Source of the DNA: Eremomyces bilateralis CBS 781.70
Taxonomy: Eukaryota; Ascomycota; Dothideomycetes; Eremomycetales; Eremomycetaceae
Reading direction: 5' to 3'
NCBI RefSeq assembly: GCF_010015585.1
Contig: NW_022985084.1
Location: 474,735-533,824 of the forward strand
Length of the DNA: 59,090 nucleotides
This document shows, in pieces, positions 55,025 to 59,090 of this stretch; the first letter of the stretch is position 1; every line of letters starts with the position of its first letter. The translations under genes and the position numbers were made by a program. The notes beneath the pieces are model-generated. The model searched no databases. It was not told the DNA's origin and worked only from the letters and a program-made list of their open reading frames with translations.

Positions 55025-56455
55025 GCATCACCATGATTAATGAAACTATGAATAGACGTTAGCGGGAATTGGACCTTAATTCGCATAGTCCTCAATAGAC
55101 AAGAATTGTTCATCATCATCCAGTGTCAACTCCAAAGCCACGGACTCCCTCTTCCTTGAAAGAAGTGGCAGGTTCCCAGAAACACAAATTCCCAATAGAC
55201 CCATGCTCGACAGAGTTCACCTATTTGTAACGAATCTTCTGGTGATGATTCTCCATTATACACAGCTTAGTCCCCCCGACACCCGATCCAGACCTTCGTT
55301 CGTACTGATATTTCCCTTTCGCAGTGTCTGGATCATTTCATTCTTTAGCGTAAATGTTTGCTGTCCGAGGCAATCCATCTCCACTTCCAAAACGATGCTC
55401 TTCAGTGCCTCACGTCTATCGGGAAGTTTCAAAGCAACTTGGGGTTTTCTGGCAAAATTCTTTGGGTTAGTTCGTGTAGCCTAGACCTCTGGTAGTTATC
55501 CGTCCACAATAGAATTGATCTTGATGATACAACCAACTCATCGCATTGATACAATAGTCGAAAAATCAACAGTCCAGTCATATTGTCCAATTACCCCAGC
55601 AATCGGATCAAGAGTGCATGAGTACGGACGGAAGCGAAGGCAAGGACTGGAATGAAGCAGAGAGAGACGAGTATCCCGCGTATTATCAGTGTCAAAGGAC
55701 TCCATGTTCAACTTCTGTCTAAATGCCTTCCTGACTTCTTGCCTCTTTGATGCGGAGCAAGTCGGATATTACGAACTGCTGCCATTGTCGCTACATGGGC
55801 CTCCGGTGCGGCTCCAAATGTCCACCAGCCAATGCCTTCAGTCATAATGCCAATGGAGTCTCCTATAGAGAACAATATGCTATTAACTATCAAGCACTGT
55901 TTCGACGTACTCTTCTAAGGGCCATCGAAATGAGCTTCTATCTCATTCTTCCTAAACCGGAGACACATAATAGACCCGTACTTCCATCCTAATATCTCAA
56001 ATTTTTTGGCATCCATAGGAATAACTAACTCACAATCGCAATTGAAGAGTACAAAACTTGAAGAAAGAGTTCGCGGGTTGAGAATGAAGCAAACAAATAG
56101 ATTCGTATGCGGTCGTATGTCAATGCTCTGATTCGATTGTGACGTCACTGAATAGAAAAACGTGCGGAAGACGGATTCGATATAGTAATGAACTGAATAA
56201 TATAACTATCGAACAAGGACACTAGTCATTTGAGACCAATAGGTTCATAGAGTCACAACAATCGTCCACTTCCATCCGACGGGGACACTACCCTGCCGCC
56301 TGAGTAGTCCTGGAAACCGGGTGTTAGGGCTGAATATCAAATTGCCACAAAGGTGTGGGCCATCATCAAGAAAACCTCAGCCCCAGAATCCTATCCTGAT
56401 TGCCCTGGGCCTCCAAATTTATCCAAGGTGTCACGCCCAGGTCCGCCATGGTCTA
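55025..56455. other. Long intergenic stretch
   Basis: 1.4 kb between ribose-5-phosphate isomerase and the decayed ZIP gene. The frame 55203-55484 is hydrophobic but unlike any family I know. No RNA gene or repeat was recognised. With the decayed genes to its right it marks the change from the housekeeping block to eroded DNA. Confidence 0.45.
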
Positions 56456-57531
56456 TCATGCCCACTTCCCAAGTAAGCTCATGATTCCCATACCAAACAC
56501 TAGCGCAAGCAATGCCGCCAGTGTCGTCGGCAGACCAGCCCGCTCTAGCCGCCCGCCATGTATCCAGCCCCTAGCCCACATCTCCACGAAGGCTACCCAA
56601 GCTAAAATTCCTGCGGATAATACGTCTAAAGTACCGATGGCTATGACAGCGGATTTGTCATTACCATTGAAGAGACTTAGGACGCCAATGCCAATGCCCT
56701 GATGAACAGTCAAATCAGTCAAATCAGTCAACCCAGGAATTAAGACTTGGCTAGGTGAGGGGTAAACCGGGATGGGGATGGATACCATGCCAATTGGAGT
56801 GATGACAGCAAATATTCCAGCTAAGATTAACTTCTTCATAAAAGATAATTTAGTGTTTGGGATACCAGAGAAGACTGTGCCGAGAGCCACCCCTTCAAAC
56901 ATTTGATGGAAGGCGATTACGGCAAACAAGGTACGAAAGAATGAATCATCGGCCACGACACACGTAAGTCCAATGACTATGCTACTTAGCTCCACTTCTC
57001 ACAATCTCTAGATATGGGTAGAACGTACGCAAAGAATGGAATACGATTCCTGCCTCTAGGACTCCAGCGCTGACAGCGTCTGAAGGTGGCTGATGAACTC
57101 AAATTTGAGGTACCATTCGCGGAATCGCCATCGCTTCCTTGATGTGGACTCGAATTTGAGCTGCCATGTGCGGAGTCACCATCGTTTCCTTATTCTGCGA
57201 TGCTGACTTCGCCACCGAAGGGGTCGAGGCAATATGTATCTGCGCCGTGTGCATGACATCCGGTGTATGACGCTGGAAGGGCTGAGTGCCAGTCGCGGTT
57301 ACCTAGACCTGGAACTCTGTGATACCAGCCATACAAAATCTACGAGTCAATTAGTAGTTTGTATCCTGTCACTGGAAATGATACCACGAACTGTGTAGCA
57401 CCATGCATATGGCATTCTGAAATTGCAGTAACGACCTGTGCCGAAGATGTAGCCTCTGTTGCTGTGGTCAAGGTCTGCCCGAAAGCAGTCCCAACTAGGA
57501 ACAGCCCAGGAGCACTTCTTCCAAGTAACAT
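56456..57531 (-). pseudogene. Decayed ZIP zinc transporter, ZrfC/Zrt-like
   Basis: On the minus strand, ATG 57531 begins a signal-peptide-like MLLGRSAPGLFLVGTAFGQ and a first Cys/His motif ECHMHGATQF. Stops interrupt the following extracellular region, where a second motif YTGCHAHGADTYCLDPFG is readable (about 57240). The frame later gives VLEAGIVFHS (about 57055) and, after a probable junction, IVIGLTCVVADDSFFRTLF, FHQMFEGVALG, ITPIGM, LDVLSAGILAWVAFVEMWAR and the terminal LLGKWA, which is the ZIP C-terminal half. A 69-nt intron fits 56699-56767. The first three membrane helices and the histidine-rich loop, about 150 residues or more in ZrfC, are missing. Repeated CH.HG motifs and the WAR..LLGKWA ending point to the ZrfC subgroup rather than plain Zrt1/2. 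Confidence 0.82.
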
Positions 57532-57842
57532 TGCAACTATTAAACAAGCGACTAGCAGTCGTAGGCGAACAATTTGTGAGAGAACAATAATTTCTTAGTG
57601 GGGAGCACTAGAAGAAAGACGTGGACACTGAATGATAGAAACTTAAAGGAAAGTATTCAACAGTTGAACTCTTAAAGCAGTAAAATTCCACGGCAGCAAC
57701 GGTTCCGTAAACTCTTCCAGTTCTTATATAGCGAAAAGATTAGGATAGCGTTGTCACGGAATCATGACCCTGTCCTACTGGTGAATATTCTCCTCTACTG
57801 GAGCAGCTGTTATCAAGCTGATTCGTATTTCTAGCGGACGTA

Positions 57843-58453
57843 TTGCTCGGCTCCCGGGCCGGCCATTGGCGTGGAGCCAACGCAACCCAAGAATCTGTCA
57901 TCTGCCCTCTCTCCTGCCTCAATAGACTCCCTCTCGAAACAGTGTGCGGGAGAGGCTATACCGTAGCTGCATCTCCACTAAATACTTACTTTGCTGTCGA
58001 CCTTCTACACCGGCTCTTCCACGCCCCCCAGATCAACGAGGATACCATCAGTCGTTACTCGGAAAACTATACTGATGCACGGGTTCTAGCTCGAAGTGGC
58101 CCTACCAAGTCAGCGAGGGACAGCGAGGCCTTACAGCTGTTTGCCATTGACATTTATGCGTATGATGTTGCGGTACCGGGCGCCGGGTGTTCTGGGGATA
58201 ATGTTGCAAAGCGTATTGCCAGCTCTATGTTAGAAGCTCTCAGTAGTACCGCTCCATCCACAGCCGTTGGCAATATACCAGTGGAATCAGTGCCTCTGGG
58301 GACGAACCGTCCGCCAGGGTCGCAACATGAAGGGACGCCTACCAATGCTGCGGTAAGATATGCCCTCTGAATTGCACCAGGACTATGGCTAAATAATGTT
58401 AGGCGGCCTGTCACACCCATGCTGACGGAGTTGTTCATTGCGGATCCGATTGA
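57843..58453 (+). pseudogene. 5'-truncated Asp f 2/Pra1-like zincophore gene
   Basis: The plus strand encodes GHWRGANATQESVIC, CGRGYTVAASPLNTYFAVDL, LHRLFHAP, DSEALQLFAIDIYAYDVAVP and GAGCSG, closely following the second half of Asp f 2. Exon 57843-58352 splices over a 50-nt intron to 58403-58453, which gives the terminal zinc-binding motif CHTHADGVVHC and a stop, the usual Asp f 2 ending. The first half, with signal peptide and N-terminal domain (about 130 residues), is absent and no ATG opens the frame. Asp f 2 is a secreted zinc-scavenging protein. In Aspergillus fumigatus aspf2 is divergently transcribed from zrfC, the same arrangement as here. Confidence 0.82.
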
Positions 58454-58507
58454 TGACAATTCGCCAGAGGCGAGAGCTGCAGTTGTAGTCATAGATAGAG
58501 CTCCGAA

Positions 58508-58632
58508 ATGAATAAATGAATACGAATATGGCCCTTATTCATATTCGCTCTTCACGAATATGAATAATATGAATATTATTCATATGAATATGCCCAATAT
58601 TCATATTCATATTCGTATTCATATTTATTCAT
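58508..58632. repeat. AT-rich palindromic element built of ATGAATA/TATTCAT
   Basis: Left arm 58508-58530 (ATGAATAAATGAATACGAAT, continuing ATG) and right arm 58608-58632 are inverted copies differing by a 2-bp insertion. The core near 58560-58585 is itself nearly palindromic (GAATAATATGAATATTATTC). The words GAATACGAATATG and TATTCAT recall the ACGAATA subterminal repeats of the hAT element at the left edge of the window, with C to T differences. It may be a miniature inverted-repeat element or a hairpin. No terminal TAGGGCTGG sequence was found beside it. Confidence 0.6.
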
Positions 58633-59090
58633 ATATCTCTCCGGGAATTTGTTGTTCCGGGCCGACCCGTTTCCTCTTCCTATAGTTATATGCTATCGTC
58701 TTGCTTGTCAATAGACAGATTTCAGTCCAGTTCCTATGCCAGAGCATAGGCAGGTGTTTTTTGCGCTGCTTTGAGCCGTGCTGCGAATAGCCATGACTTT
58801 GGATCCCATATATCCCGTATGTCTAGGTACGGGGCCCTATTCAATTGCAGGTAGAGAGCGATTGAAAGATTGCCTCTCATTCCCAATATCATTTTTATTC
58901 AAATTTCTGCGCAAACAACCTCTCAAACGTCAACGCTGTCTAAATCCTCCAAAACCTATTGAATAACTATCAAATTTGCACTGGGAATAAGTTACATGAG
59001 TTGACACGTTAATGACGCGTCAAATCATGTACTCGACTATTGGTGATAGAGAATGGCGGTTTGTTTACTTGAAGCCGCGAATCCTGGATT
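58633..59090. other. Right edge, nothing recognised
   Basis: About 460 bp of noncoding-looking DNA. A 62-codon frame at 58778-58966 has no family features. Confidence 0.4.

Noticed and set aside
55203-55484. 93-codon hydrophobic frame
   Set aside because: No signal peptide plus mature domain pattern, no conservation argument, eroded intergenic context.
57469-57474. CAAGGT, a possible ZafA/Zap1-type zinc-response site
   Set aside because: It lies inside the coding part of the decayed ZIP gene, not in the shared promoter; no other copy was seen between the two genes, and a 6-bp match is expected by chance.
1-59090. tRNA, rRNA, CRISPR or secondary-metabolite cluster
   Set aside because: No B-box-like GGTTCGAATCC with matching arms was found, no spaced direct-repeat array exists, and no backbone synthase gene is present.

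Overview
The window is nuclear DNA of a filamentous ascomycete (Pezizomycotina, most likely Eurotiomycetes). The signs are dense single-copy housekeeping genes on both strands, introns of about 47-72 nt with GT..AG borders, a fungal CPSase-ATCase gene, a gephyrin-like CnxE, a decayed Asp f 2/ZrfC-type zinc locus, and no operons. Exon coordinates below were worked out by hand from splice borders, reading phase and family sequence patterns. No database search was run.

Layout, left to right: a hAT transposon tip (1-329); eIF4E (+); a Caj1/Djp1-type DnaJ protein (+); mitochondrial isoleucyl-tRNA synthetase (-); a PHAF1/UPF0183 protein (-); DNA polymerase delta subunit Pol32/Cdc27 (+); the multifunctional pyrimidine gene GATase-CPSase-ATCase (+); GCP4 gamma-tubulin complex protein (-); Fig4 Sac-domain phosphatase (-); Trs85 (-); CCA-adding enzyme fused to a Tti2-like domain (+); Chm7 (-); Rad18 (-); Yvh1 phosphatase (-); a 3.5 kb degenerate stretch without an intact gene; a class I glutamine amidotransferase (+); CnxE (-); V-ATPase c'' Vma16 (-); TFIIA small subunit Toa2 (+); RNA polymerase III subunit Rpc37 (-); DDB1 (+); ribose-5-phosphate isomerase (+); then a decayed, divergently arranged ZIP zinc transporter (-) and Asp f 2/Pra1-like zincophore (+); and an AT-rich palindrome at 58.5 kb.

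The intact genes are mostly unlinked core functions: translation, tRNA maturation, DNA replication and repair, transcription, membrane traffic, and pyrimidine and molybdenum cofactor synthesis. Three observations stand out. First, the CPSase-ATCase protein reads as one clean frame but lacks the roughly 400-residue inactive dihydroorotase-like domain expected between CPSase and ATCase. Second, the CCA-adding enzyme continues without a stop into a Tti2-like domain, giving a 973-residue fusion. Third, the last intact gene is followed by the remains of the conserved zincophore/ZIP head-to-head pair, both members broken, next to transposon-like palindromic DNA.
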